A stretch of 64,000 nt of DNA, from contig NZ_FOLP01000001.1 of NCBI RefSeq assembly GCF_900112425.1, forward strand, positions 496,001-560,000. Reading direction: 5' to 3'. The DNA is from Variovorax sp. OK212 (GTDB lineage Bacteria > Pseudomonadota > Gammaproteobacteria > Burkholderiales > Burkholderiaceae_C). Every line of letters begins with the position of its first letter. The stretch's first letter is position 1. Positions 7,295 through 17,545 of this stretch are shown here, piece by piece. Position numbers and translations under genes: made by a program. The notes beneath the pieces are model-generated. The model was given only the letters and a program-made list of their open reading frames with translations, did no database searches and was not told the DNA's origin.

Positions 7295-8557
7295 ATGAAA
7301 AAATCTCTAGTTGCTCTGGCTGCCCTGGCTGTCGCCGGTGTTGCCTCGGCTCAGTCGTCCGTCACTCTGTTTGGTGTGGTCGACGCGTCGATCAGCGGCT
7401 ACTCGAACACCGCCCGCGACAACCGCGCGACCGTGTTCCCCAACGCTTTCGGTATCCCCACGTACCTGAACCAAGGTTCGGTCAAGACCAGCCGTCGCGA
7501 ACTGGCTAACTCGGGTTACAACTCGAGCCGCCTGGGCTTCCGTGGTACGGAAGACCTCGGTGGTGGCCTGGCTGCCAGCTTCTGGCTCGAAGCCCCGATC
7601 TCCAACGACGACGGCCAACAAGGTATCGCGACGTTCGCTCGTCGTTCGACCGTGAGCCTGTCGGGTGGTTTCGGTGAAGTCCGCCTGGGTCGTGACTACA
7701 CCCCGACGTTCTGGAACGACACCGTGTTCGATCCGTTCGGCACCAACGGCGTTGGCACCAACCTGATCTCGACGGCTAACACCGGCTTCGGCGGCTTCGG
7801 TACCCCCGCAGCTTCGACCGGCGCTTTCACCAACGTTGGCTCCAGCAACTACGTTCGCGCCAGCAACACCATCGGCTACTTCCTGCCGCCGAACCTGGGC
7901 GGCTTCTACGGCCAGTTCCAGTACGGCATGGCTGAGAAGACCAAGTACGACAACGGCATCTTCACGCCTGCTACGGCTAACACGCAGCGTCAAGGCCGTT
8001 ACATCGGTGGTCGCTTCGGCTACGCCAACGGTCCTCTGGACGTTGCGCTGGCTTATGGCAGCAGCACCGTTGGCGACGACTACTACGCTGGCACGACCAC
8101 CAAGGTCAACACGCTGAACCTCGGCGCTTCGTATGACTTCGGTCCCGTGAAGCTGTTCGGTGAACTGTCGAAGGCCAAGAACAAGATCGACTACGAAGTG
8201 ACGCCGGTTCTGGGCGGCCGTCCTGACGTCGACCTGACCGGTTACCTGCTCGGCGTGACCGTGCCAGTCGGTGCTGGCCTGATCCGCGCTTCGTGGTCGC
8301 ACGTCAAGTACGACACCAACACGCCTGCAACGCTGTTCGCTGTGAACACGCCGGATCCCAAGGCTAACAAGATCGCTCTGGGCTACGTGCACAACCTGTC
8401 GAAGCGCACGGCTCTGTACGCAACGATCGCTCGTATCTCCAACAAGAACGGCGCTGGCCTGATTGTTAACGGCCCGGCTTTCTACAACAACGCAGCTGGC
8501 GCCTTCACCCCGAAGAGCTCCACCGGCTACGACTTCGGCATCCGTCACGCTTTCTAA
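7295..8557 (+). CDS. Major outer-membrane porin (Gram-negative porin family, Omp32-like)
   Basis: 420 residues. A trimeric beta-barrel porin for passive diffusion across the outer membrane. The signal peptide MKKSLVALAALAVAGVASA is followed by SSVTLFGVVDASISGY, the standard first strand of beta-proteobacterial porins. The protein ends in aromatic Phe (GIRHAF), the barrel assembly signal. The ATG at 7295 follows GGAG with suitable spacing; the in-frame ATG 15 bp earlier is less likely. Codon use differs from its neighbours, favouring GCT and CGT and lowering GC, as expected of a very highly expressed gene. A strong terminator follows. Confidence 0.93.
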   Translation: MKKSLVALAALAVAGVASAQSSVTLFGVVDASISGYSNTARDNRATVFPNAFGIPTYLNQGSVKTSRRELANSGYNSSRLGFRGTEDLGGGLAASFWLEAPISNDDGQQGIATFARRSTVSLSGGFGEVRLGRDYTPTFWNDTVFDPFGTNGVGTNLISTANTGFGGFGTPAASTGAFTNVGSSNYVRASNTIGYFLPPNLGGFYGQFQYGMAEKTKYDNGIFTPATANTQRQGRYIGGRFGYANGPLDVALAYGSSTVGDDYYAGTTTKVNTLNLGASYDFGPVKLFGELSKAKNKIDYEVTPVLGGRPDVDLTGYLLGVTVPVGAGLIRASWSHVKYDTNTPATLFAVNTPDPKANKIALGYVHNLSKRTALYATIARISNKNGAGLIVNGPAFYNNAAGAFTPKSSTGYDFGIRHAF

Positions 8558-8563
8558 TTTGAC

Positions 8564-8579
8564 GCTGGCGTAAGCCAGC
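8564..8579 (+). other. Extra hairpin in the porin 3' untranslated region
   Basis: GCTGGC-GTAA-GCCAGC, a perfect 6-bp stem with GTAA loop, starting 6 bp after the porin stop and 20 bp before the terminator. It may stabilise the mRNA end or a 3'-derived small RNA. Confidence 0.45.
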
Positions 8580-8598
8580 TTCGAATCAAAAGCTCGAA

Positions 8599-8629
8599 AG
8601 CCACTCGACGAAAGTCGAGTGGCTTTTTT
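8599..8629 (+). terminator. Intrinsic terminator of the porin gene
   Basis: A perfect 11-bp stem (AGCCACTCGAC and GTCGAGTGGCT) with a GAAA loop is followed by T5 beyond the stem. Confidence 0.92.
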
Positions 8630-8751
8630 CGTTCTGGCGCAGCCGTCTTCTGCAGTGTTGGCAAAGAGCACCAACCGTGTGCACCCCCGGGGAACCCCCG
8701 TGCAGGCACGTACCTTGCACTGCTAGCATGACCGTTCACTTTTGTCGCTGA

Positions 8752-9732
8752 ATGATTGCCTTTGTACTGCGCCGCCTGATCCAGGCCGTGATCGTGATGG
8801 TCGCGGTTGCGTTCATCGCCTTCCTCCTTTTCCAATACGTCGGTGACCCGGTCGTGTTCCTGCTGGGGCAGGACGCCAAGCCCGAGCAGATCCGCGAACT
8901 GCGCGCCTCATTGGGGCTCGACCAACCCTTCTTCGTGCAGTTCTGGCACTTCCTGGTGAATGCCGCACAAGGTGAGTTCGGATTGAGCCTGCGCCAGGGT
9001 GCCAAGGTGTCGCGGCTGATCGGCGAGCGCTTCCCCGCCACGCTCGAACTCGCGCTCGTGGCCGCCGCGCTGGCGCTGTTCATCGGCATCCCGATGGGCG
9101 TATACACCGCGCTGCGCCGCGGCACCTTCATGAGCCAGGTGTTCATGACCGTGTCGCTGCTCGGCGTGTCGCTGCCGACCTTCCTGATCGGCATCCTGCT
9201 GATCCTGGTCTTCGCCGTGCTGCTGGGCTGGTTCCCGAGCTTCGGGCGCGGCGAAACGGTGCAGCTCGGCTGGTGGAGCAGCGGCCTGTTCCGCGTCGAC
9301 GGCTGGCACCACATCGTGCTGCCGGCGGTGACGCTGGCGATCTTCCAGCTCACGCTCATCATGCGGCTGGTGCGCGCCGAGATGCTCGAGGTGCTGCGCA
9401 CCGACTACATCAAGTTCGCGCGCGCACGCGGCCTGTCGAACCGCGCGATCCATTTCGGCCACGCGCTCAAGAACACGCTGGTGCCCGTGATGACGATCAC
9501 CGGCCTGCAGCTCGGCGGCCTGATCGCCTTTGCCATCATCACCGAGTCGGTGTTCCAGTGGCCCGGCATGGGCCTGCTGTTCATCCAGGCCGTGACCTTC
9601 GCCGACATCCCGGTGATGGCCGCCTACCTGTGCCTCATTGCCTTGATCTTCGTGGTGATCAACCTCGTGGTCGACCTGCTGTACTTCGTGGTCGATCCGC
9701 GTCTTCGCGTGGGCAAGGCGGGAGGGCATTGA
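8752..9732 (+). CDS. Dipeptide/oligopeptide ABC transporter permease (DppB/GsiC type)
   Basis: 326 residues, the standard length of the DppB/OppB permease family, which forms half of the inner-membrane channel of peptide importers. The N-terminus MIAFVLRRLIQAVIVMVAVAF is the typical first transmembrane helix. The EAA loop that docks the ATPase is visible as DYIKFARARGLSNRAIHFGHALKN-like residues at about 218-240. It is the first gene of the operon. The M20 amidohydrolase starts at 9734, one base after its stop, so the two are co-transcribed. The partner permease lies about 3 kb downstream. Confidence 0.9.
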   Translation: MIAFVLRRLIQAVIVMVAVAFIAFLLFQYVGDPVVFLLGQDAKPEQIRELRASLGLDQPFFVQFWHFLVNAAQGEFGLSLRQGAKVSRLIGERFPATLELALVAAALALFIGIPMGVYTALRRGTFMSQVFMTVSLLGVSLPTFLIGILLILVFAVLLGWFPSFGRGETVQLGWWSSGLFRVDGWHHIVLPAVTLAIFQLTLIMRLVRAEMLEVLRTDYIKFARARGLSNRAIHFGHALKNTLVPVMTITGLQLGGLIAFAIITESVFQWPGMGLLFIQAVTFADIPVMAAYLCLIALIFVVINLVVDLLYFVVDPRLRVGKAGGH

Positions 9733-9733
9733 C

Positions 9734-11005
9734 ATGATGGCGACGACATCCGAGGCGCCACGCCTCAAGGCGTCCGGCCGCGCGTTCGCGCACATCGCCG
9801 GCTTCTATCCGGAGATCGAGGCCTTCCGCCGCGACCTGCACGCGCACCCCGAGCTCGGCTTCGAGGAGGTGTACACCTCCTCGCGCGTGCGCGAAGCGCT
9901 GCGCGCTTGCGGCGTCGACGAGATCCATGAAGGCATCGGCAAGACCGGCGTGGTGGGCGTGATCCGCGGCAGGTCGGTGGCCAGCGGCCGCATGATCGGT
10001 CTGCGCGCCGACATGGACGCGCTGCCCATGCGCGAGGACAACGACTTCGGCTGGCGCTCCGCCAGCGACGGCCTCATGCACGGCTGTGGCCACGACGGCC
10101 ACACCGCCATGCTGGTGGGCGCCGCGCGCTACCTGGCCGAGACCCGTGACTTCGACGGCACCGCGGTGCTGATCTTCCAGCCCGGCGAAGAAGGCTTCGC
10201 CGGCGCGCGCGTGATGATCGAGGACGGCCTCTTCGACCGCTTCCCGGTGCAGTCGGTCTACGCCATGCACAACTGGCCCGCCATGCCGGCCGGCACCGTG
10301 GGCATCAACCGCGGCGCCATGATGGCCGCGGCCGACCGCATCACGATCCACATCAAGGGCAAGGGCGGCCACGGCGCGCACGCGTACCAGACCGTCGACC
10401 CGGTGATCGTCGCGGCGCACATCATCACCGCCGTGCAGACCATCGTCGCGCGCAACGTGCGCCCGATCGACGCGGCCGTCATCAGCATCTGTGCGATGCA
10501 GGCCGGCGACCTCGGCGCGATGAGCGTGATCCCCGGCGAGGCCACGCTGGTCGGCACCGTGCGCACCTTCAGCGCGCGCGTGCAGGCGCAGGTCGAGCAG
10601 CGGCTGAACGAGCTGTGCGCGGCCATCGCCTCGGGTTTCGGCGCCACCGCCAGCATCCACTACGAGCGCATCTACCCCGCCACCATCAACACCGCGCCCG
10701 AGGCCATGTTCGCGGCCGACGTGGCCGAATCGCTGGTGGGTGCGAAGAACGTCGACCGCAGCATGGAGCCCAGCATGGGCGCGGAAGACTTCTCCTTCAT
10801 GCTGCAGAAGAAGGCCGGTGCCTACCTGCGCATCGGCCAGAACGTGCGCAACGGCGCCTACCTGCACAACAGCCGCTACGACTTCAACGACGAGATCCTG
10901 CCGCTCGGCGCCGCGCTGCATGCCGGCCTGGTCGAGCAGGGCATGCCGCTTGCCGCTACCCGCGGTGCGCAGCCAGGGAAAGCAGCCGCCACCGCGGCGA
11001 TGTGA
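9734..11005 (+). CDS. M20-family amidohydrolase (hippurate hydrolase/N-acyl amino acid hydrolase type)
   Basis: 423 residues. Zn-dependent cytoplasmic hydrolases of this group cleave N-acyl amino acids such as hippurate, N-acetyl or indole-3-acetyl conjugates, or related dipeptides. The N-terminal block RRDLHAHPELGFEE, the metal site MHGCGHDGHTAM, the catalytic glutamates in FQPGEEGFAGA, and the C-terminal SMGAEDFSFML are all present. A lid/dimerisation domain lies in the middle. It has no signal peptide. Its place between the permease and binding-protein genes of a peptide importer suggests it hydrolyses the imported substrate. The exact substrate cannot be read from sequence. Confidence 0.85.
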   Translation: MMATTSEAPRLKASGRAFAHIAGFYPEIEAFRRDLHAHPELGFEEVYTSSRVREALRACGVDEIHEGIGKTGVVGVIRGRSVASGRMIGLRADMDALPMREDNDFGWRSASDGLMHGCGHDGHTAMLVGAARYLAETRDFDGTAVLIFQPGEEGFAGARVMIEDGLFDRFPVQSVYAMHNWPAMPAGTVGINRGAMMAAADRITIHIKGKGGHGAHAYQTVDPVIVAAHIITAVQTIVARNVRPIDAAVISICAMQAGDLGAMSVIPGEATLVGTVRTFSARVQAQVEQRLNELCAAIASGFGATASIHYERIYPATINTAPEAMFAADVAESLVGAKNVDRSMEPSMGAEDFSFMLQKKAGAYLRIGQNVRNGAYLHNSRYDFNDEILPLGAALHAGLVEQGMPLAATRGAQPGKAAATAAM

Positions 11006-11036
11006 TTTGTTCGATTCCAACCCGAGGAGTGTTCCC

Positions 11037-12623
11037 ATGAGTTTCAAGAAGAATGTGGCTGCGGCCGCCGTTTTGTGCGCATTGAGCGCCATCAGCATGG
11101 TTGCCGGCGCGCAGACCATCCGTGTTGCGAACCAGGGGGACGCGCTGTCGCTCGACCCGCACTCGCTCAACGAGTCGCTGCAGCTGAGCACCACCGCCAA
11201 CGTGTATGAAACCCTGGTCGGGCGCAACAAGGACCTGAGCGTCGCGCCGCTGCTGGCCACCAGCTGGAAGCAGACCTCGCCCACGGTGTGGCGCTTCGAG
11301 CTGCGCAAGAACGTGCAGTTCCACGACGGCACGCCGTTCACGGCCGACGACGTTCTCTTCAGCTTCGCGCGCGCCTCGGGCGAAGGCTCGGACATGAAGT
11401 CGAACACCACCGACATCAAGGAAGTGCGCAAGGTCGACTCGCACACCATCGAGATCGAGACCAAGGGTCCGTTCCCGATCCTCCCCGACGTGATCACGCA
11501 GCTCATGATCATGAGCAAGAAGTGGTGCGAGGAAAACAAGGCCGTCACCCCCGTGGACCGCCGCAAGGGCATCGAGAACACCGCCTCGTTCAAGGCCAAC
11601 GGCACCGGCCCGTACCGCGTGCGCGAGCGCCAGCCGAACGTGCGCACCGTGTTCACGCGCAACCCGACCTACTGGGGCAAGATCGAAGGCAACGCGCAGG
11701 AAATCATCTTCACGCCCATCGCCAACCCCGCCACGCGCGTCGCCGCGCTGATCTCGGGCGAAGTCGACGTGATGGAACCCGTGCCGGTGCAGGACATCGC
11801 GCGCGTCAACGCCAGCCCCACGGCCCGCGTCATCGCCGGCCCCGAGCTGCGCACCATCTTCCTGGGCATGGACCAGAAGCGCGACGAGCTGCTCTACTCC
11901 AGCGTGAAGGGCAAGAACCCGTTCAAGGACAAGCGCGTGCGTCAGGCCTTCTACCAGGCCATCGACATCGTCGGCATCCAGCGCACCGTGATGCGCGGCG
12001 CCTCGCGCCCGACCGCGCTGATGGTCGGCCCCGGCATCAACGGCTGGAACGAAGCACAGGACAAGCGCCTGCCGCTGGACGTCGAAGGCGCCAAGAAGCT
12101 GCTGGCCGACGCCGGCTACCCGAACGGCTTCGAAGTCACCATGAACTGTCCGAACGACCGCTACGTGAACGACGGCCAGATCTGCCAGAGCGTTGCGTCC
12201 AACCTGGCGAAGATCGGCGTCAAGATCAACCTCGCGGCCGAGACCAAGGGCACCTACTTCCCGAAGGTGCTGCGCCGCGACACCAGCTTCTACATGCTGG
12301 GCTGGACCCCGACCACCTACGACTCGCACAACGCGCTGACCGCGCTGATGGCCTGCCCGGACGACAAGACCGGCGCCGGCCAGTTCAACCTGGGCGCGTA
12401 CTGCAATCCGAAGGTCGACGAGCTGACCAAGAAGATCCAGTCGGAAACCGACAAGCCCAAGCGCGACGCGATGATCAAGGAAGCCTTCGACCTCCACACC
12501 GCCGACATCGGCCACCTGCCGCTGCACCAGCAGACGCTGGCCTGGGGCGTCAGCAAGAAGGTGTCGCTCACGCAGATGGCCGACAACTACATGCCCTTCA
12601 AGTGGATGAGCATCAAGCCGTAA
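11037..12623 (+). CDS. Periplasmic peptide-binding protein (DppA/SBP family 5)
   Basis: 528 residues. The signal peptide is cleaved near VAGAQTIRVA (about residue 24). The mature start TIRVANQGDALSLDPHSLNESLQ and the motif WRFELRKNVQFHDGTPFTADDVLFS are hallmarks of SBP_bac_5 proteins that deliver peptides to Dpp/Opp permeases. The ATG at 11037 has GAGGAG about 8 bp upstream; the frame is open further upstream only as a shadow of the amidohydrolase. A terminator-like hairpin follows before the next permease gene. That fits a binding protein made in excess over the membrane components. Confidence 0.92.
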   Translation: MSFKKNVAAAAVLCALSAISMVAGAQTIRVANQGDALSLDPHSLNESLQLSTTANVYETLVGRNKDLSVAPLLATSWKQTSPTVWRFELRKNVQFHDGTPFTADDVLFSFARASGEGSDMKSNTTDIKEVRKVDSHTIEIETKGPFPILPDVITQLMIMSKKWCEENKAVTPVDRRKGIENTASFKANGTGPYRVRERQPNVRTVFTRNPTYWGKIEGNAQEIIFTPIANPATRVAALISGEVDVMEPVPVQDIARVNASPTARVIAGPELRTIFLGMDQKRDELLYSSVKGKNPFKDKRVRQAFYQAIDIVGIQRTVMRGASRPTALMVGPGINGWNEAQDKRLPLDVEGAKKLLADAGYPNGFEVTMNCPNDRYVNDGQICQSVASNLAKIGVKINLAAETKGTYFPKVLRRDTSFYMLGWTPTTYDSHNALTALMACPDDKTGAGQFNLGAYCNPKVDELTKKIQSETDKPKRDAMIKEAFDLHTADIGHLPLHQQTLAWGVSKKVSLTQMADNYMPFKWMSIKP

Positions 12624-12655
12624 GACAGCGGGCCGCTCGCGCGGCGGCCTGACCA

Positions 12656-12687
12656 TGGGCCCGCTTCTTGCGGGCCCATTCCTTTTT
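12656..12687 (+). terminator. Intra-operon terminator after the binding-protein gene
   Basis: A perfect 9-bp stem (TGGGCCCGC and GCGGGCCCA) with a 5-base loop is followed within 5 bases by T5. It sits between the binding-protein gene and the second permease gene. Partial readthrough would set the ratio of binding protein to membrane parts. Confidence 0.75.
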
Positions 12688-12695
12688 GCCTCACG

Positions 12696-13607
12696 ATGAA
12701 AAAAACACTAGCCCGTTGGCTCGACAGCGATGTCGGCTACAGCTTCCGAACCTCGCCCGTGGCCATCGCGGCGGCGCTCATCGCGCTGGTCTGCGTGGTC
12801 TGCGCGCTGTTCGCCGGCTGGGTCTCTCCGCACAATCCCTTCGACCTCGCGGCGCTCGAACTGAACGACGCGCGGCTGCCGCCGGCGTGGACTGCCGAAG
12901 GCACTTCCAAATACCTGCTGGGCACCGACGACCAGGGCCGCGACATTCTCTCGGCCGTGATCTACGGCGCGCGCATCTCGCTGATCGTCGGCCTCGTGTC
13001 GGTGGCGCTGTCGCTCGCCGTCGGCGTGGTGCTGGGCCTGCTGGCCGGCTTCTTCGGCGGCTGGCTCGACTCGTTCCTCATGCGCGTGTGCGACGTGATG
13101 CTGTCGTTCCCGCCCATCCTGGTGGCGCTGCTGATCTCCGGCGTCGGCCGCGCGCTGTTCCCGGGCGCGCACGAGTCGCTGGCCTTCGGCGTGCTGATCA
13201 TCTCCATCTCGCTGACCGGCTGGGTGCAGTACGCACGCACGGTGCGCGGCTCCACGCTGGTGGAGCGCAACAAGGAATACGTGCAGGCCGCGCGCGTCAC
13301 CGGCGTGGCGCCGATGCGCATCATGCTGCGCCACGTGCTGCCCAACGTGATGGGGCCGGTGATGGTGCTGGCCACGATCCAGGTGGCCACGGCCATCATC
13401 ACCGAGGCCACGCTGTCGTTCCTCGGTGTCGGCGTGCCGCCCACGTCGCCCTCGCTGGGCACGCTCATCAGCATCGGCAACCAGTACCTGTTCTCGGGCG
13501 AATGGTGGATCACGGTGTTCCCGGGCCTGATGCTGGTGCTGATCGCACTCAGCGTGAACCTGCTCGGCGACTGGCTGCGCGACGCGCTCAACCCGCGCCT
13601 GCGCTGA
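12696..13607 (+). CDS. Dipeptide/oligopeptide ABC transporter permease (DppC/GsiD type)
   Basis: 303 residues, second channel subunit. It has the OppC_N-type first helix (residues about 25-45) and the DppC hallmark LLGTDDQGRDILSAVIYGAR at about residues 71-90. The EAA loop is EYVQAARVTGVAPMRIMLRHVLPN. The start follows the terminator hairpin by 8 bp, so its ribosome-binding region lies just past the T-run. The DppD-like ATPase gene starts 22 bp after its stop. Confidence 0.9.
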   Translation: MKKTLARWLDSDVGYSFRTSPVAIAAALIALVCVVCALFAGWVSPHNPFDLAALELNDARLPPAWTAEGTSKYLLGTDDQGRDILSAVIYGARISLIVGLVSVALSLAVGVVLGLLAGFFGGWLDSFLMRVCDVMLSFPPILVALLISGVGRALFPGAHESLAFGVLIISISLTGWVQYARTVRGSTLVERNKEYVQAARVTGVAPMRIMLRHVLPNVMGPVMVLATIQVATAIITEATLSFLGVGVPPTSPSLGTLISIGNQYLFSGEWWITVFPGLMLVLIALSVNLLGDWLRDALNPRLR

Positions 13608-13629
13608 AGAGAAAAAGGAGAACGCCACC

Positions 13630-14696
<1,067 letters not shown>

Positions 14697-14700
<4 letters not shown>

Positions 14701-15701
14701 GCGCCGCGATCGAACCCCTTGTCGTCGCGCACGACCTCGCACGCACTTTCGACGTGTCGCCACCCTGGCTCAACCGCGTGCTCGAACGCAAGCCGCGCGT
14801 GCTGCTGCATGCGGTCGACGGCGTGAGCTTTTCCATCGAGCGCGGCAAGACGCTGGCGCTGGTAGGCGAATCGGGCTGCGGCAAGAGCACCGTGGCGCGG
14901 CTGCTGGTGGGCCTGTATGCGCCCACGCGCGGCGGCCTGCAGTTCGACGGGCAGGACGCGCACGCCGCGTTCAAGACGCCCGAAGGCCGCAAGCTGCGCC
15001 GGCGCATCCAGATGATCTTCCAGGACCCGTACGCGAGCCTGAACCCGCGCTGGATCGTGGAAGACATCATCGGCGAGCCGCTGCGCGAGCACGACATCCT
15101 GAGCGACAAGGCCGCGCTGCGCGAGCGCGTGGGCGAGCTGCTGAAGTCGGTCGGCCTCTCGCCGCTGGACATGAGCAAGTACCCGCACCAGTTCTCGGGC
15201 GGCCAGCGCCAGCGCATCTCCATTGCGCGCGCGCTCGCCACGCAGCCCGAGTTCCTGGTGTGCGACGAGCCCACCTCGGCGCTCGACGTGAGCGTGCAGG
15301 CGCAGGTGCTCAACATCATGAAGGACCTGCAGCGCGAGCAGGGCCTGACCTATCTCTTCATCTCGCACAACCTTGCGGTGGTGCGCCACGTGGCCGACCA
15401 GGTCGGCGTGATGTACCTGGGCCGCCTGGTCGAGGTGGCGGACAAGCAGAAGCTGTTCGCCGAGCCGCAGCACCCGTACACGCGCATGCTGCTGGACGCC
15501 ATTCCGCAGATGAAGCACACCGGCCGTGCGCGCACGCCGGTGCAGGGCGAGGTGCCCAACCCGCTGAACCCGCCCACGGGCTGCGCCTTCCACCCGCGCT
15601 GCCCGCATGCCAATGCGCGCTGCTCGGCGGAACGCCCGAAGCTGCTGAGCATCAAGGGCGTGCAGGTGGCCTGCCACGCGGCCGAGGAGGGCCGCATCTA
15701 G
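14697..15701 (+). CDS. Peptide ABC transporter ATPase (DppF type)
   Basis: 334 residues, partner ATPase of the preceding gene. Walker A is GESGCGKST, signature [10 protein letters not shown], Walker [12 protein letters not shown]-loop [10 protein letters not shown]. The C-terminal extension has [15 protein letters not shown]. The N-terminus contains the DppF-like insert before the first strand ([17 protein letters not shown]). It is the last gene of the importer operon. A gap of 94 bp follows before the DUF3311 gene. Confidence 0.92.
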
Positions 15702-15795
15702 CACCGCACCCTATTTCCGGGTCGGCGCCGCGTGTTCGGCTTCAGGTCTATAACCCCTTGGTGCTTTCGCAAAATCACACCAAGGAGAACAGCAC

Positions 15796-15975
15796 ATGTG
15801 GGCCTTGCTCTTGTTGCCCTTCATCGGGCTTCTGTGGCTGCCGTTCTACAACAGCCCGTTGCCCGAGCTGTTCGGCTTCCCGTTCTTCTATTGGTACCAG
15901 CTCCTGTGGGTCCCGATCACGGCACTGCTGATCTGGATCGTCTACCGCAGCGGGTATGAAGAGGGAGACGAATGA
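15796..15975 (+). CDS. DUF3311-type small membrane protein, symporter partner
   Basis: 59 residues: MWALLLLPFIGLLWLPFYNS, then a loop and a second hydrophobic segment ending LLIWIVYRSGYEEGDE. Two transmembrane helices are predicted. Such small DUF3311 proteins are commonly encoded directly upstream of sodium:solute symporters, and are presumed subunits or assembly partners. A good ribosome-binding site (AAGGAG, 15781-15787) precedes the ATG. The stop codon overlaps the symporter start (ATGATG). The 59-residue length is easily missed by gene callers. Confidence 0.8.
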   Translation: MWALLLLPFIGLLWLPFYNSPLPELFGFPFFYWYQLLWVPITALLIWIVYRSGYEEGDE

Positions 15976-17480
15976 TGGCCGGCCAGATCAACTGGACCGC
16001 GCTGTCGGTCTTCGTCTTCTTCTTCCTGCTGGTCACCGTGATGGGCTTCTGGGCCTCGCGCTGGCAAAGCGGCGGCGCGCAGAGCAAGGGCGCCCACCTC
16101 GACGAATGGGGCCTGGGCGGGCGCAACTTCGGCACCTGGATCACCTGGTTCCTGGTGGGCGGCGACTTCTACACCGCCTACACGGTGATCGCCGTGCCCG
16201 CGCTGGTGTACGCCGTGGGCGCCTACGGCTTCTTCGCGCTGCCGTACACCATCCTCGTGTACCCGATCGTCTTCATCATCATGCCCAAGCTCTGGCACGC
16301 GGCCCACAGGGCCGGGCACGTGACGGCGGCCGACGTGGTGTACGGGCGCTACGGCTCGCGCGCGCTGGAGCTGGCCATTGCGGTGACGGGCGTGGTCGCC
16401 ACCATGCCGTACATCGCGCTGCAGCTGGTGGGCATGGAGGTGGTCATCAAGGCGCTGGGGCTCACGGGAGAGCTGCCGCTGGCGGCGGCCTTCGTGATTT
16501 TGGCGCTGTACACCTACTCGGCGGGCCTGCGGGCGCCGGCGCTCATCGCGTTCGTCAAGGACCTGATGATCTACATCGTGGTGCTGGTGGCGGTGGTGCT
16601 GGTGCCCATGAAGCTGGGCGGCTACGCCAGCGTGTTCCATGCGGCCGGCGATGCCTTCGCGGCCCAGGGCGGCGCCACCGGGCTCACGCTCAAGCCGGCG
16701 CAGTACCTGCCGTACGCCAGCCTGGCGCTGGGCTCGGCGCTCGCGGCCTTCATGTACCCGCACACGCTGACCGGCATCTTCGCGGCCAGGAGCGCCAACA
16801 CCATCCGCAAGAACGCCGTCTTCCTGCCGGCCTATACGGTGCTGCTGGGGCTCATCGCGCTGCTGGGCTACATGGCCTACGCCGCCAATCTCACGGTGAA
16901 GAGCAACAACGACGTGGTGCCGGCGCTGTTCAACGCGCTGTTCCCCTCGTGGTTCGCGGGCTTCGCGTTCGCGGCCATCGCCATCGGCGCGCTGGTGCCG
17001 GCGGCGGTGATGTCGATCGGCGCGGCCAACCTGTTCACGCGCAACTTCTGGAAGGCCTACGTGAAGCCCGACGTCACGCCCGCGGGCGAGGCCAAGGTCG
17101 CGAAGATCGTGTCGCTGGTGGTCAAGCTGGGGGCGCTGGTGTTCATCCTGTTCCTGCCCACGCAGTTCGCGCTCGACCTGCAGCTGCTGGGCGGCCTGTG
17201 GATCCTGCAGACCTTCCCGTCGGTGGTGTTCGGCCTGTTCTTCGGCTGGTTCCGCGCGCCCGCGCTGCTCACGGGCTGGGCCGTGGGGCTGGTCGGCGGC
17301 AGCTGGCTGGCGTTCTCGGACGGCATCAAGCCGGTGCACACCTTCGTGATCGGCGGCGACAGCTACACGCTCTACACCGGGCTGACCGCGCTGGTGCTCA
17401 ACATCGTGGTGGCGGTGCTGGTGCAGCTGGTGGTCAAGGGCGGTCCGCTGCGCGAGGCGCCGGTGCTCGCGAGGAAATGA
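15972..17480 (+). CDS. Sodium:solute symporter, monocarboxylate permease-like
   Basis: 502 residues, about 13 transmembrane helices, SSS family (LeuT fold). The motif DEWGLGGRNFGTWITWFLVGGDFYTAYT near the N-terminus places it with the MctP/YhjB-like group, some of which import lactate, pyruvate or other short organic acids with sodium or protons; the substrate here is not determined. The start ATG at 15972 overlaps the DUF3311 stop, and a second ATG at 15975 is equally possible. The tight coupling with the small protein supports a two-component transporter. Confidence 0.88.
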   Translation: MMAGQINWTALSVFVFFFLLVTVMGFWASRWQSGGAQSKGAHLDEWGLGGRNFGTWITWFLVGGDFYTAYTVIAVPALVYAVGAYGFFALPYTILVYPIVFIIMPKLWHAAHRAGHVTAADVVYGRYGSRALELAIAVTGVVATMPYIALQLVGMEVVIKALGLTGELPLAAAFVILALYTYSAGLRAPALIAFVKDLMIYIVVLVAVVLVPMKLGGYASVFHAAGDAFAAQGGATGLTLKPAQYLPYASLALGSALAAFMYPHTLTGIFAARSANTIRKNAVFLPAYTVLLGLIALLGYMAYAANLTVKSNNDVVPALFNALFPSWFAGFAFAAIAIGALVPAAVMSIGAANLFTRNFWKAYVKPDVTPAGEAKVAKIVSLVVKLGALVFILFLPTQFALDLQLLGGLWILQTFPSVVFGLFFGWFRAPALLTGWAVGLVGGSWLAFSDGIKPVHTFVIGGDSYTLYTGLTALVLNIVVAVLVQLVVKGGPLREAPVLARK

Positions 17481-17545
17481 GCCACTTCTGAAAAAGTGTG
17501 CGCAAAGGCACCGCCTTGCGCTGAAAACTGTTGCAGAGTGCCGCC

